This document shows positions 26,385-35,548 of a DNA stretch of 64,000 nucleotides, one piece after another; the first letter of the stretch is position 1, and each line of letters starts with the position of its first letter. The position numbers and the translations under genes are program-made. The stretch is taken from the NCBI RefSeq assembly GCF_036688685.1, contig NZ_JAQQPS010000028.1, forward strand, positions 1 to 64,000, read 5' to 3'. The stretch is from JALYUM01 sp036688685 (lineage in GTDB: Bacteria > Pseudomonadota > Gammaproteobacteria > Burkholderiales > Burkholderiaceae_D). Below the pieces are notes generated by a model. That model worked only from the letters and a program-made list of their open reading frames with translations. It was not told the origin of the DNA and did not search any database.

Positions 26385-27356
26385 ATGCCGACCAGACGAT
26401 TTTTCCTGCTCGCGCTGGTCATGTTCGGCACCGCATGCGGCGACGCGCCGCACCGGCTCGGCGCCAGTGAACGGCGCGCCGCCATCGCCGCCCTGGCCAC
26501 GCAAATCGAAACGCACTACATCGATGCGGCCGCGGCGCGGCGCATCGGCGCCCTGCTGCGCGCGCGCGAACGGGCCGGCGATTATCACGCCATTCGTGAC
26601 GACGCCGCTCTGGCACAGCGATTGTCCAGCGACCTGCTGCAGGCCTCACACGATGCCCACCTGCGCGTCACGCCGCTCACCGCCCTGCCGTGGTGGCGCC
26701 GGTTGCGCGACCACGCCGGCGTCGACAGCTACACCAAAATCGCCGCCGATATCGGCTACATCGACGTAACCAGCTTCATCGCGCCAGACCGCTCGGCCAA
26801 ACGCTATGCCAAGGCGTTCGGCAAACTGGCCGACAGCAAGACCATCATCATCGACCTGCGCAACAACGAAGGCGGCGACGCCGACGGTTTGCAGCTGCTC
26901 GCCAGCTATGTCGTCGACCGCCCGATTCACTATGCCAACCTGGCCCGCCGCGACGGCAGCACGGAGGCGCGCTGGGCGTTTCCGCAACTGGCGGCGCAGC
27001 CCTACCTGGAACAGCTGACTATCCTGATCGGCCCGCGCACCAGCATGGAAGCGGAGAATTTCGCGTTTGCCATGCAGGCCTGGAAGCGCGCCGCCGTGGT
27101 CGGCAGCCGCAGCGCGGGGCTGGCCAGCGCGAGCCGCGCCTACCCAATCGTGGACTATCTGGCCGTGCACATTCCCGATGCGCGCGTGACCCTGCCATTG
27201 ACACGCACCGGCTGGCCGGGCGGCGTGGTGCCGGACCTTGTCACCCGCAGCGACGCTTTGCGCGAAGCCAAGCGCCACATATTGCAGGACCGCCTGGCCC
27301 ACGTCACCACGCCGATGGGGCGCTCGGCGCTGCTCGCGATGTTAAAAGAACTTTAA
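26385..27356 (+). CDS. S41-family peptidase homologue with altered active site
   Basis: This 323-residue protein has a hydrophobic N-terminus with Cys18 (possible lipoprotein) and then a tail-specific-protease (S41) core: IGYIDVTSF, IIIDLRNNEGGDADG and LTILIGPRTS, then AENFAFAM and VVGSRSAG. In active relatives the nucleophile sits in T-x-S-A-A-E-x-F. Here the aligned residue is Met221 (TSMEAENF), so the catalytic serine appears lost. No PDZ domain is obvious. It is followed after 11 bases by a membrane M28-family gene in the same orientation and likely forms an operon with it. It may be a non-catalytic peptide-binding protein. Confidence 0.82.
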   Translation: MPTRRFFLLALVMFGTACGDAPHRLGASERRAAIAALATQIETHYIDAAAARRIGALLRARERAGDYHAIRDDAALAQRLSSDLLQASHDAHLRVTPLTALPWWRRLRDHAGVDSYTKIAADIGYIDVTSFIAPDRSAKRYAKAFGKLADSKTIIIDLRNNEGGDADGLQLLASYVVDRPIHYANLARRDGSTEARWAFPQLAAQPYLEQLTILIGPRTSMEAENFAFAMQAWKRAAVVGSRSAGLASASRAYPIVDYLAVHIPDARVTLPLTRTGWPGGVVPDLVTRSDALREAKRHILQDRLAHVTTPMGRSALLAMLKEL

Positions 27357-27367
27357 GAAGGATCGCC

Positions 27368-29638
27368 ATGCCCACCCCACGAATTTTGCCTGCCATCGCG
27401 GCGCTCTTTCTGCTCGTTGCGCTGGCATGGCTGGCCCTCAGTCCCACGCTGGCGCCGCCCGCGCCCGCAACTGCGCCGGCCACCAGCTTCTCGGCCGCGC
27501 GCGCCATGCGCCACGTCGTTGTGCTGGCCGAGGCACCGCGCCCGCTGGCCAGCGACGCCAACGCGCAGGCACGTGCCTACCTGGTGGCGCAACTGCGCGC
27601 GCTCGGCCTCGATCCGCAGGTGCAAAGCGCGACCGTGCAGCACAACGAGACCGACCAGCTGGCCAATGTTCACGTCACGCTGGCGGTGGTGCACAACGTC
27701 GTCGTGCGCAAACCAGGCACCACGCCGGGCCGGCCGGCGCTGCTGCTGGCGACGCATTACGACAGCCTGGCCACGTCCGCCGGCGCGGCCCATGGCGGGG
27801 CCTCCACCGCAGCGCTGGTCGAGACGCTGCGCGCACTGCAGGCGGCGCCCGCGCTGGCGCAGGACCTCATCGTGCTGTTCGCCGACGCGCAGGCGCAGCA
27901 CGGCATGGGCGCGCAGGGGTTCGTCGAACAGCATCCGTGGGCGAAACAGGTCGGCATGGTGCTCAAGTTCGACAACGCCGGCAACCGCGGCCCGCTGGTG
28001 TTATACGACAGCGCCGGCGCCGACGGCGCCGCCATCGACGGCTGGGCCGCGCACGCGCCGCGTGCGCGTGGTTCGTCCCTGATGCGCGCCGTGTATCCCT
28101 TGATGCCGCACGCCGTGCCGGTGGGGCCGCTGGCGAACTTGCGCGTGCCGCTGCTACAGTTTGCCAATGTCGAGGGCTACACCGGCCCGCGTGGCAGCGG
28201 CGACACGGCCGAGCGGCTCGATCGCGCCATGTTGCAGCACGAAGGCGACACCATGCTGGCCCTGGCACGCCACTTCGCCGGCAGCGGATTCCAGAACGGC
28301 GTTGCCGGCCAGGTCTATTTCACGCTGCCACACGTCGGCGTGGTGCATTACTCGGACAGTGCCGTCTGGCCGTTCACACGGCTGGCCTGCCTGCTGCTGT
28401 TCGGCGTGGCGTGCCTGGGTATCCAGCGCAGCGGCGTCGACGCCATCGCGCTGCTCAAGGGCGTGTTCGGCTACGCGCTCATCTCGGCCGTCATGGCCGC
28501 CGCCGCGTGGGTCGCGTGGCAAATGCTGCCGACCCACGACGGCTATGAGCCGCTTTGGCAAGGCATCAGCGAGCGCGATGGCTGGTACCAGCTGGCCTGC
28601 ACCGCGTTTTGCAGCGCCGCCTTCATTGCCATGCAACGGCGCCTGCAACGCCGCATCGGGGCAACCGCGGCCGCCCTCGGCGCTCTGGTTTGCATGGCGC
28701 TCGGCCTGCTCGTTTTGAGTGCCTGGCTGCCGGGCGCCAGCTACGCATTGGTGTGGCCGATGTTTGCGATATTGAGCGCGCTCGGCGCCTTGTACTGGCG
28801 CCGCGTGCAGGCGGGCGGCGTATGGATCCTGCTCGCCGGCGCGGCGCCTGCCGTCTTCCTGCTCACGCCTGCCATCCGCGAAGCCTTCTGCGTCATGTCG
28901 CTGTCGCGCATGAACCTGCCGCTGCTGCTGCTCGCGCTACTCCTCGGTGGCGCCATCATGCTGCTGGCGGCGGTGGCGCGGCGCTACGTGGTGCGCACCC
29001 TGGCGCTGGCCTCCCTGGCCTGCATGGCGGTGGCCAGCAGCGCGACACCGTTTCGAAGTGCGCTGCCGGAACCGAACCCGCTGGTGTATTACAAGGACCA
29101 GGTGACGTGGCGCGCGTACTGGCTGATGCACCCAAAACAGCTGGACGCCTGGACGCGCCAGGTGTTCGCCAACGCCAGCGGGCCGCATGTGTTCACCGAA
29201 GTGTTCGGCCATGGCAGCCACCCGCTGTGGTACGCGCCGGCGCCGAAGACGGCCCTCGCCTTTCCGCAGATCGCCGTGCTGAAGGACGACGGCGAGGTCC
29301 ATCGCCATGTTGAGTTCACCATGCATTCGCAGAACCGTGCGCCGAATATCGAGCTGTGGATCGAGCGCGGCAAGCCGGTGCGCACCAGCGTCAACGGGCG
29401 CCTGCTGACGGGTCATAAAAGCCGCAACTGGGCGCTGTCGCTGTATGGCATGCAGGATCAGCCCTTGCATTTCGCGATCGACATGGAAGGGGGCAGCGAG
29501 AATTTTTATGTGCGCGTACAGGAGAAAATTCCCGGTCTGCCCGAACAGGATTTACCGCCGCGCCCACCCTCGCTCAAGCCCGTATTGACGCCGCTGACCG
29601 GCCTGACCATCGCGTCGGACACGCTGCTATTCAGATAG
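27368..29638 (+). CDS. Membrane-bound M28-family peptidase homologue, apparently inactive
   Basis: This 756-residue protein has a signal anchor (about residues 5-24) and an M28 aminopeptidase-like periplasmic domain (about 45-290). Around eight to nine hydrophobic segments follow between ~325 and 570, then a C-terminal soluble domain. The first zinc motif is present (ATHYDS, His130/Asp132). The bridging aspartate motif (usually GAxDD) reads AAHGG, and the catalytic and metal glutamates (usually DGEEAG) read DAQAQH at 173-178. Two of the three key motifs are therefore lost. AGAAGGA lies before the ATG. The neighbouring S41 homologue is also degenerate, while the next gene is an intact M28 enzyme. 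Confidence 0.82.
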   Translation: MPTPRILPAIAALFLLVALAWLALSPTLAPPAPATAPATSFSAARAMRHVVVLAEAPRPLASDANAQARAYLVAQLRALGLDPQVQSATVQHNETDQLANVHVTLAVVHNVVVRKPGTTPGRPALLLATHYDSLATSAGAAHGGASTAALVETLRALQAAPALAQDLIVLFADAQAQHGMGAQGFVEQHPWAKQVGMVLKFDNAGNRGPLVLYDSAGADGAAIDGWAAHAPRARGSSLMRAVYPLMPHAVPVGPLANLRVPLLQFANVEGYTGPRGSGDTAERLDRAMLQHEGDTMLALARHFAGSGFQNGVAGQVYFTLPHVGVVHYSDSAVWPFTRLACLLLFGVACLGIQRSGVDAIALLKGVFGYALISAVMAAAAWVAWQMLPTHDGYEPLWQGISERDGWYQLACTAFCSAAFIAMQRRLQRRIGATAAALGALVCMALGLLVLSAWLPGASYALVWPMFAILSALGALYWRRVQAGGVWILLAGAAPAVFLLTPAIREAFCVMSLSRMNLPLLLLALLLGGAIMLLAAVARRYVVRTLALASLACMAVASSATPFRSALPEPNPLVYYKDQVTWRAYWLMHPKQLDAWTRQVFANASGPHVFTEVFGHGSHPLWYAPAPKTALAFPQIAVLKDDGEVHRHVEFTMHSQNRAPNIELWIERGKPVRTSVNGRLLTGHKSRNWALSLYGMQDQPLHFAIDMEGGSENFYVRVQEKIPGLPEQDLPPRPPSLKPVLTPLTGLTIASDTLLFR

Positions 29639-29693
29639 GCGATGGCCTACAATACGGAGCGTTTATTCGATCAACTCTCCGTAGCAGGTCTCC

Positions 29694-31322
29694 ATGAAAA
29701 TGAAGTTCACTATCGTCGCCGCCAGCCTGGCGCTTGCGTTTTCGGCTTCCGCCGCTTTTGCCGCGAATGCGGTCGTACCCCCGGTCGTCCACGAAGCGCC
29801 GCTGCGCGGGCATCTTTCCTTCCTGTCGTCGGACCTGATGGAAGGCCGGGGCACCGGCCAGCGCGGCGGCGACCTGACGGTCGCCTATCTCGAAGCGCAG
29901 GCGCTGGCTGCCGGGCTGCAGCCCGCCAACGGCACCAGCTTTCGTCAGCTGGTGAAAATCGCGGGCGTCAAGGCATCTCCAGCGGACAGCAGCGTGGTGC
30001 TGGAAGCCGGTGGCGCCGCCCTTTCCGCCACCTACGGCAAAGACTGGGTATGGGGCCCCGGCGATGCGCAGGCGAACCACACCTTCGAAGCGCCGCTGGT
30101 CTTCGTCGGCTACGGCATCGTCGCGCCGGAAGAAGGCGGCTGGGACGACTACAAGGGCGTCGACATGAAAGGCAAAGTGCTGGTCATGCTGGTCAACGAC
30201 CCGCAGCCAACCGCCGCCGAACCGAATCGCTTCAACGGCAAAGGCCTGACCTACTACGGTCGCTGGACCTACAAATTCGAACAAGCCGCACGCGTTGGCG
30301 CTGCCGGCGTGCTGCTGATTCACACCGATGCGTCGGCCTCGTACGGCTGGAGCGTGGTCCAGAACAGCTGGATGGCCGAGCGTTTTCAATTGGCTGACGC
30401 GGATCTCGGCACCGGCATGCAAGGCTGGATGAACGATGCCACCGCGCGCGCTTTGTTCAAAGCCGGAGGCCAGGACCTGGACCAACTGCGCGCCGCCGCC
30501 GAAGACAAGGCCTTCAAGCCGGTCGTGCTGAACGCCAAAGTCAAAGGCGAAGCGCGCGCCGTGGTACGCCCGGTCGACCAGTTCAACGTGGCAGGTATCG
30601 TGCCGGGCCTTGACCCCAAACTGAAAAGCGAAGTGGTGATCTACAGCGCGCACTGGGACCACCTCGGCAAGCAGGGCACCAGCGGCGACACCATCTACAA
30701 CGGCGCGGTCGACAACGGGTCGGGCACCGCCGCCTTGCTGGCGATGGCGCAGGAAGCGGTCAAGGCGCCTGCCAAACGCAGCCAGATGTTCCTGTGGGTG
30801 GCCGCCGAAGAACAGGGCCTGCTGGGCAGCGCGGCATATGCAGCGAAACCACTGTGGCCGGCCGCCAAAACCGCGGCCGCGCTGAACCTCGACAGCCTGA
30901 ACTTCGTCGGCCCGACGCACGACATCAGCACCCCCGGCAGCGAGCGTACCGAGCTCGGTGCGATGGCCGTGGCCACGGCCAAGGCAATGGGCATGCGCAT
31001 TGCCGATGCCCGGCCGGACCTGTCGGGCGGCTACTTCCGCAGCGACCATTTCAGCTTCGCCAAGGCAGGCATTCCGGCGTTTTCGATTGGTGGCGGGCGT
31101 GACTGGCTAGCCGACAAGGCGGCGTCCGATGCGAAGCAGAAGACCTATTCGCCGAAGTATCACCAGGTGACCGATGAATTCGATCCGACCTGGAACTTCG
31201 CAGGCATGGTGCAGCAGGCGCAGTTCACGCTGAACCTGGGGCAGCGGGTGGCGAATGCAGCGGCGATGCCGAAGTGGAAAGCAGGCGAGCCGCTGGGGAA
31301 GGTCCGGGAAGAGAAGCAGTAA
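29694..31322 (+). CDS. Exported M28-family aminopeptidase with PA domain
   Basis: This 542-residue protein has a Sec signal ending near AAFAANA. A protease-associated (PA) insert lies in the first half (FVGYGIVAPEEGGWDDYKG, VGAAGVLLIHTD), followed by an M28 zinc-peptidase domain. All catalytic motifs are visible: SAHWDHLG (His320, Asp322), GAVDNGSG (Asp340), AAEEQGLLGS (Glu372/Glu373), NLDS and a C-terminal histidine in KYHQ. It is expected to cleave N-terminal residues from peptides in the periplasm or outside the cell. It lies 55 bases after the degenerate membrane M28 gene, with AGGT as a weak ribosome site. It could provide the enzymatic activity that the two preceding homologues have lost. 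Confidence 0.92.
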   Translation: MKMKFTIVAASLALAFSASAAFAANAVVPPVVHEAPLRGHLSFLSSDLMEGRGTGQRGGDLTVAYLEAQALAAGLQPANGTSFRQLVKIAGVKASPADSSVVLEAGGAALSATYGKDWVWGPGDAQANHTFEAPLVFVGYGIVAPEEGGWDDYKGVDMKGKVLVMLVNDPQPTAAEPNRFNGKGLTYYGRWTYKFEQAARVGAAGVLLIHTDASASYGWSVVQNSWMAERFQLADADLGTGMQGWMNDATARALFKAGGQDLDQLRAAAEDKAFKPVVLNAKVKGEARAVVRPVDQFNVAGIVPGLDPKLKSEVVIYSAHWDHLGKQGTSGDTIYNGAVDNGSGTAALLAMAQEAVKAPAKRSQMFLWVAAEEQGLLGSAAYAAKPLWPAAKTAAALNLDSLNFVGPTHDISTPGSERTELGAMAVATAKAMGMRIADARPDLSGGYFRSDHFSFAKAGIPAFSIGGGRDWLADKAASDAKQKTYSPKYHQVTDEFDPTWNFAGMVQQAQFTLNLGQRVANAAAMPKWKAGEPLGKVREEKQ

Positions 31323-31420
31323 GACTGCGCGTCAAGCGCGAGTTAATCGAAAACCCGGGCGCAGGCGGGATACCATATCCCTTGAGTAGCATTGCAAGCG
31401 TCGGCGTCCTGAAGACGTGC

Positions 31421-31450
31421 TATGGGTCCCGGCCTTCGCCGGGATGACGT
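31421..31450. repeat. Extragenic palindromic (REP-like) repeat
   Basis: The unit reads tatgggtcccggccttcgcc and then gggatgacgt. It is an imperfect GC hairpin in the 186-base gap between the convergent M28 and sodC genes. It is nearly identical to units at 43166 and 56489 and related to those at 38690, 43118 and 56412. Confidence 0.75.
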
Positions 31451-31508
31451 TCATTTTTGGTGTGGAAGATATTAGCGAAACGATTTCTGCTTTTATCTAC
31501 CGCATTGA

Positions 31509-32036
31509 CTACTGAATCACCCCACAGGCCATTCGCGCCCCGCCACCACCGAGTGGCGCCGGCTGGTCCGAGTGGTTATCGCCACCCATGTGCACCATCA
31601 GCGCGCGGCCTTTGACGTCGGCGAATTTCAGCCGCGGCGCCAGCACCGGATTCATTGCATTGCCACTGGCATCGACCACCAGCCCCGGCAAATCACCCAT
31701 GTGCCCGTCGCCCCATGGCAGCCCGTGCTTCTTGGTGTTGGCCGGATCGTAGTGACCGCCTGCCGCCAGACCAGGGACGGTCTTGCCGTCCTGCGGACCC
31801 GGGGCGCAACTGCCCTTGTCGTGCACGTGGAAGCCGTGCAAGCCTGGCGGCAAGCCAGTCAACTCTGGCGTGAACACCAGGCCGTATTTCGTCTCTGTGA
31901 TGGTCACCGTACCGACCGCTTTGCCGTTGCCGGCTTCGGTGAGCAGGTTCAAGGTCGCGCTTCCTTCGGCGGCCATGGCGTTGCCGCCGATGCAGGCTGC
32001 GGCTAGCAGGGCTGCGTTCATCCATTGTTTTTTCAT
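31509..32036 (-). CDS. sodC: Periplasmic Cu/Zn superoxide dismutase
   Basis: This 175-residue protein has a signal peptide ending near AMAAEG. It carries the complete Cu/Zn SOD signature: GFHVHDKGSC copper ligands, AGGHYDP, GDGHMGDLP zinc-region residues, HMGGDNHSDQP and the C-terminal GGGGARMACGVI with the second disulfide cysteine. It dismutates superoxide in the periplasm. It stands alone between a convergent peptidase gene and a TPR protein gene on the same strand. No specific regulator site was seen. Confidence 0.96.
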   Translation of the reverse strand: MKKQWMNAALLAAACIGGNAMAAEGSATLNLLTEAGNGKAVGTVTITETKYGLVFTPELTGLPPGLHGFHVHDKGSCAPGPQDGKTVPGLAAGGHYDPANTKKHGLPWGDGHMGDLPGLVVDASGNAMNPVLAPRLKFADVKGRALMVHMGGDNHSDQPAPLGGGGARMACGVIQ

Positions 32037-32128
32037 GAGCTTCCTCCGTGCGAGTGTGGATCGGAATGGTGTTCTGCCCGATCCATTCTAGCGCAGCAGG
32101 CGCGCACGATTGATTCGCGCCGCGCTGG

Positions 32129-34594
32129 TCAGCCGGCTGCGTTGTCCAGCGCGACGGTTCCCGCCTGCACCTGTTTCGCCGCAGCGTTCGTATCTGCCTC
32201 CACACGCAGGGCTGCATCCTCATTGCCCTGTTCGCGGTACAACGTGGCCAGCAGCGCGGCAGTCTGCGCGGTGTCAGGGTGGCCAGGGCGCGTGCGCAGC
32301 CGTACCGCCAGTGCATGCTTCAACCGTTGTTCGGCCCGTGCATGCTTGCCCTGTTTGTAGTCGCTGCGGCCCTGTTCGTATTCGATGACCGCCACCTCCG
32401 AGTGCTCCATGCCGCTGGCCGCCTCGATGATCGGTCGGGCCCGCGCCAGCGCGGCGTCGGCCGCGCCATAGCGGCCCGTGGCGATGTACAGTTTGCCGAG
32501 ATTGGTCAGACTGATGGCGACATCGTAGTGGTCCTTGCCCAGCACTTCCTCGCGCATTGCCAGACCGGCCAGCAGCATGGTTTCCGACTCCGCGAACTTG
32601 CCGGCGCCCGTCAACACGGCACCCAGACCGTTCAACGACGAGGCCAGCTGGTGGCTGGGAGATTTTTCGTTCGCCTGTGACAGTGCCAGCACGCGCCTTT
32701 GTACCAGCTCCGCCTCCGCATACTGTCCCAGCGCCAGATCGTTGTAGGCCAGGTTATTGAGCGGCGTGCTTAGCGAGGGGTGGGTCTTGCCGACTGTCGC
32801 TTCGAGAACGCTTAAGCGCGCCTCGAACAACGGCTGGGCAGCCCGGTAGTTGCCTGCCATGTACATCGTTTGCGCCAGTTGTGCGCGGGCGCGCGCGGTC
32901 TGGGTAGCGTTGACGCCGAAGATCGCCTCGTAGATCTCGAGTTTGCGGTGCCGGTATGCTTGCGCGTCAGCCAGCCGGTCGCGCGCTGACAGAACATCGG
33001 CCAGGTTGCCATATGCGTCGGCCACGCCGGCATCGTGCTCGCCTTTTGCCTGCCGGCGCAACTTCAGCGCCCTCGCATATAACTGCCACGCTTCGTCGTA
33101 ACGGTCCTGCTGGCTGACTAGGTCACCCAGCTTCTCCAGGCCCGCTGCCAGCTCGTCGGGCGGTACATTTGGCAAACGCTCCAGCAGCGCCAGATGGGCG
33201 CGCAAGTGCGTGCCGGCCTGCTCCAGATGCTGACGGCGGTAATAGGCGGTTCCAAGTCCGGCCAGCGCTTCGGCAAATGCGCGCGAGTTACGCGCGGCGG
33301 CCGGCGCAGGCGCGGTCAATGCCCGACTGGCCACAATGGCAGCATCGCCATCTTCGCGGCGCTGCAGCAGCAGCACGGCCAGTTTCAGCATCTGCACCGT
33401 CTCGCCAGCGGCCACCGCCTTGTCAATGGCTGCCTCCGCGGCGGCGCGCGCCGCCGGCATGCCAAGGCCAGCCAGCTGCATCGCCAGCAAGGCAACCGTC
33501 GCATCGGCCTCGCCTGCCTCGGACGCGCGTTGGTACTGGCGGGCTGCGCCGGCCAAGTCGCGCGGAACGCCTTCGCCGTCTTCCATGCAGACACCCAGCA
33601 AGTAGATGGACCGTGCATGACCGAGTGCAGCGGCGCGTGCGAACAGTGCCGCCGCGGCAGGCTTGTCGATCGGCCGATCCTGGCCGTACATGGCCTGTAG
33701 ACCCAGGAGGAACATGGCTCGCCGGTCGCCCCGCTCCAGGCCTTTTTCCAGCCAGCGGCGCGCCTCTGCAAAGTCCTGGTGAACGCCACGGCCGGCGATG
33801 TACCAGCGCGCCAGCGCGAACATGGAATCCAGATGTTCCTCGGCCGCGCCGACGCGGTACAGCTGCACGGCGCGGTTTTCATCGGGGTCGCCACCTTCGC
33901 CGTCGGCGAGCATCCCGGCCAGCTCGAGGCGCGCGTCGGCGTCACCGGATTGCGCCGACCGGGCAAACCAGGCGCGCGCGCCTACAGGATCCGGCGCCGC
34001 GCCCGTCCCCTCGCGCAGCGCCACGGCCAGGTAGTACATGCCGATAGCGTTATCGAGATCAGCCGACTGGCGCAACAGGTTCATCCCCCTGACGGGATCG
34101 GCCGGTGCAATACCGCCTGGCAGGTATTGGCGGCCCAGATGCCACATGCCGTCGCTGTTACCTTGCTGCGCGGCGCGTGTGAACCAGTCCAGCGCGACGG
34201 CGGGCTTGCCGTCCGCTGCGGCGACTTCTCCCGCGTTGACCTGGGCATCGGCGTCATGCAGTTTCAAGGCCCTTGCCATGAGCGCATCGGACCACGGCAG
34301 GTTGCGCTCCACGCCGCGTCCGTGGCGGTAGCACAACGCCAGACCGTACATGCCGGCGGCGCTGCCTTGTTCGGATGCGCTGAAGAACAGGCGCGCCGCC
34401 GTGGCGTCGTCCCTGGGGCCACCCTGGCCCAGATAGGCGCGCCATCCCGCCGCGACGACGGCGGCCGTTTCTCGATCAGCACGCGCGCGCTGATCGGGCA
34501 AGGTGGCGTGGGCGGAGGTGGCGATGCCGGCCAGCAGCGGCACCACGACCAGCAACTGGCGCAGGAAGATGATCGTGGCGAGTGGGCGTATCAA
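32129..34594 (-). CDS. Exported Sel1-repeat / TPR protein
   Basis: This 821-residue protein starts at TTG 34594, chosen because CAGGAG lies 6 bases upstream and because the product opens with a signal peptide (MIRPLATIIFLRQLL to ATSAHA). Residues ~60-370 are consecutive Sel1-like repeats (AGMYGLALCYRHGRGVERN, SIYLLGVCMEDGEGVPRD). Residues ~420-800 are tetratricopeptide repeats of the kinesin-light-chain style (ADAYGNLADVLSARDRLADA, AISLTNLGKLYIATGRY). It is a periplasmic protein-interaction scaffold by architecture, and no enzymatic domain is visible. Neighbours give no firm clue to a partner. Confidence 0.85.
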   Translation of the reverse strand: MIRPLATIIFLRQLLVVVPLLAGIATSAHATLPDQRARADRETAAVVAAGWRAYLGQGGPRDDATAARLFFSASEQGSAAGMYGLALCYRHGRGVERNLPWSDALMARALKLHDADAQVNAGEVAAADGKPAVALDWFTRAAQQGNSDGMWHLGRQYLPGGIAPADPVRGMNLLRQSADLDNAIGMYYLAVALREGTGAAPDPVGARAWFARSAQSGDADARLELAGMLADGEGGDPDENRAVQLYRVGAAEEHLDSMFALARWYIAGRGVHQDFAEARRWLEKGLERGDRRAMFLLGLQAMYGQDRPIDKPAAAALFARAAALGHARSIYLLGVCMEDGEGVPRDLAGAARQYQRASEAGEADATVALLAMQLAGLGMPAARAAAEAAIDKAVAAGETVQMLKLAVLLLQRREDGDAAIVASRALTAPAPAAARNSRAFAEALAGLGTAYYRRQHLEQAGTHLRAHLALLERLPNVPPDELAAGLEKLGDLVSQQDRYDEAWQLYARALKLRRQAKGEHDAGVADAYGNLADVLSARDRLADAQAYRHRKLEIYEAIFGVNATQTARARAQLAQTMYMAGNYRAAQPLFEARLSVLEATVGKTHPSLSTPLNNLAYNDLALGQYAEAELVQRRVLALSQANEKSPSHQLASSLNGLGAVLTGAGKFAESETMLLAGLAMREEVLGKDHYDVAISLTNLGKLYIATGRYGAADAALARARPIIEAASGMEHSEVAVIEYEQGRSDYKQGKHARAEQRLKHALAVRLRTRPGHPDTAQTAALLATLYREQGNEDAALRVEADTNAAAKQVQAGTVALDNAAG

Positions 34595-34629
34595 TGCGGG
34601 CTCCTGGCAGGTCGGATCGGCCAGCAATA

Positions 34630-34884
34630 TTACTTGGTCTTGCCCACATCCAGGAACGGAATCGGCGCCCCGGCATAGATATTTTCCGGCAGCTTGCCGT
34701 CCCAGCGCTCGGCCTTCACTTTTTCCACTTCGATGCGGCGCAATTCAAGGACGTCGTTGTGCTGCGCCAGCGCGGCATTCTGAATCTTCAGCGACTCGGC
34801 CTGCGCGGTCGCCACTTTCAGGTTGGCGCAGGCTTCGCCGTCTGCCGTTGCGCGCAGTGTGCATGATGGAAGTGCCTTGCTCAC
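34630..34884 (-). CDS. Small charged coiled-coil protein, unknown function
   Basis: This is an 84-residue frame from GTG 34884 with no convincing ribosome site. It contains a helical, heptad-like segment (ANLKVATAQAESLKIQNAAL, then AQHNDVLELRRIEVEKVKAE) and a hydrophobic C-terminal tail (IPFLDVGKTK). The composition looks protein-like, and the frame is not opposite another gene. It lies 35 bases upstream of the Sel1/TPR gene on the same strand. It may be the tail of a longer decayed gene. The family is not recognised. Confidence 0.4.
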   Translation of the reverse strand: MSKALPSCTLRATADGEACANLKVATAQAESLKIQNAALAQHNDVLELRRIEVEKVKAERWDGKLPENIYAGAPIPFLDVGKTK

Positions 34885-35120
34885 ATGCGCTCATTGGTTT
34901 TCTGTTGATTGATGTTTCCAAATAACAACAAGACAGCACGGGGCCCATCGCCCGGATACAGATCCTTTTCGGTATTCCCCATGGGCGATTAGCGGAGAGT
35001 GCGGCGCAATCCGCGCTACCGCGAGTAGCATCTTGCGATACTTGCTCATCTCGCTTGTTGGCGTCAGGTGAAACGCCGATCATGCATATGCCAACCCGGC
35101 ATTCCTCCGAAAGCACGACC

Positions 35121-35546
35121 ATGAAAACGATGTTTCCCGCCTTGCTGTTCTGCATGGCCTGCGGCCTGATGCCACAAGCCCAGGCCAGCGGTGACCAAGG
35201 GTCCGCCGCCCTGTCGAACGCGTCGAGCCAGATGGTGCAGGGTTCTGCGACGGTGGTCTACGGTTCGCTGTCGCCAGTGGCGGCGTCCGGCACGATCATC
35301 GTCGAGAGTGTGCAGGTGGTGGGCGACGCCAGCATGGTCGTGCTGGCCGGCGCGTCGAATGCGGCCAGCGCCACGCTGCGCCTGTCCGGCAAGGCAATCG
35401 AAGGCGCGTCGCTGGTCGCGGGTGCGTCGGTCGTCGTGATGGCGGTGTCGACCGGCTACGTGCTGGTCGCGGCAGGCCAGGTGATTGCCTTCGTGCCGAA
35501 CGAGATCGGCCGCAGTCTGTTACATCACTCGCGCGTGGGAGGGTGA
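35121..35546 (+). CDS. Small exported Ser/Ala/Val-rich protein, unknown function
   Basis: This 141-residue protein has a signal peptide (MKTMFPALLFCMACGLMPQA, cleavage near AQASG). The mature part is dominated by alternating small and beta-branched residues (SATVVYGSLSPVAASGTIIV, VVGDASMVVLAGASNAAS). The C-terminal half has a hydrophobic stretch (VVVMAVSTGYVLVAAGQVIAF). No known domain is recognised. It ends two bases before the start of a DUF2145 gene and is surely co-transcribed with it, so the pair may act together at the cell envelope. Membrane- or surface-associated beta structure is an inference. Confidence 0.7.
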   Translation: MKTMFPALLFCMACGLMPQAQASGDQGSAALSNASSQMVQGSATVVYGSLSPVAASGTIIVESVQVVGDASMVVLAGASNAASATLRLSGKAIEGASLVAGASVVVMAVSTGYVLVAAGQVIAFVPNEIGRSLLHHSRVGG

Positions 35547-35548
35547 TC

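Noticed and set aside
34745..35155. 136-codon minus-strand frame overlapping the small coiled-coil gene
   Set aside because: The sequence is low-complexity and Arg/Ser-rich at its end, conflicts with two better frames, and has no domain.
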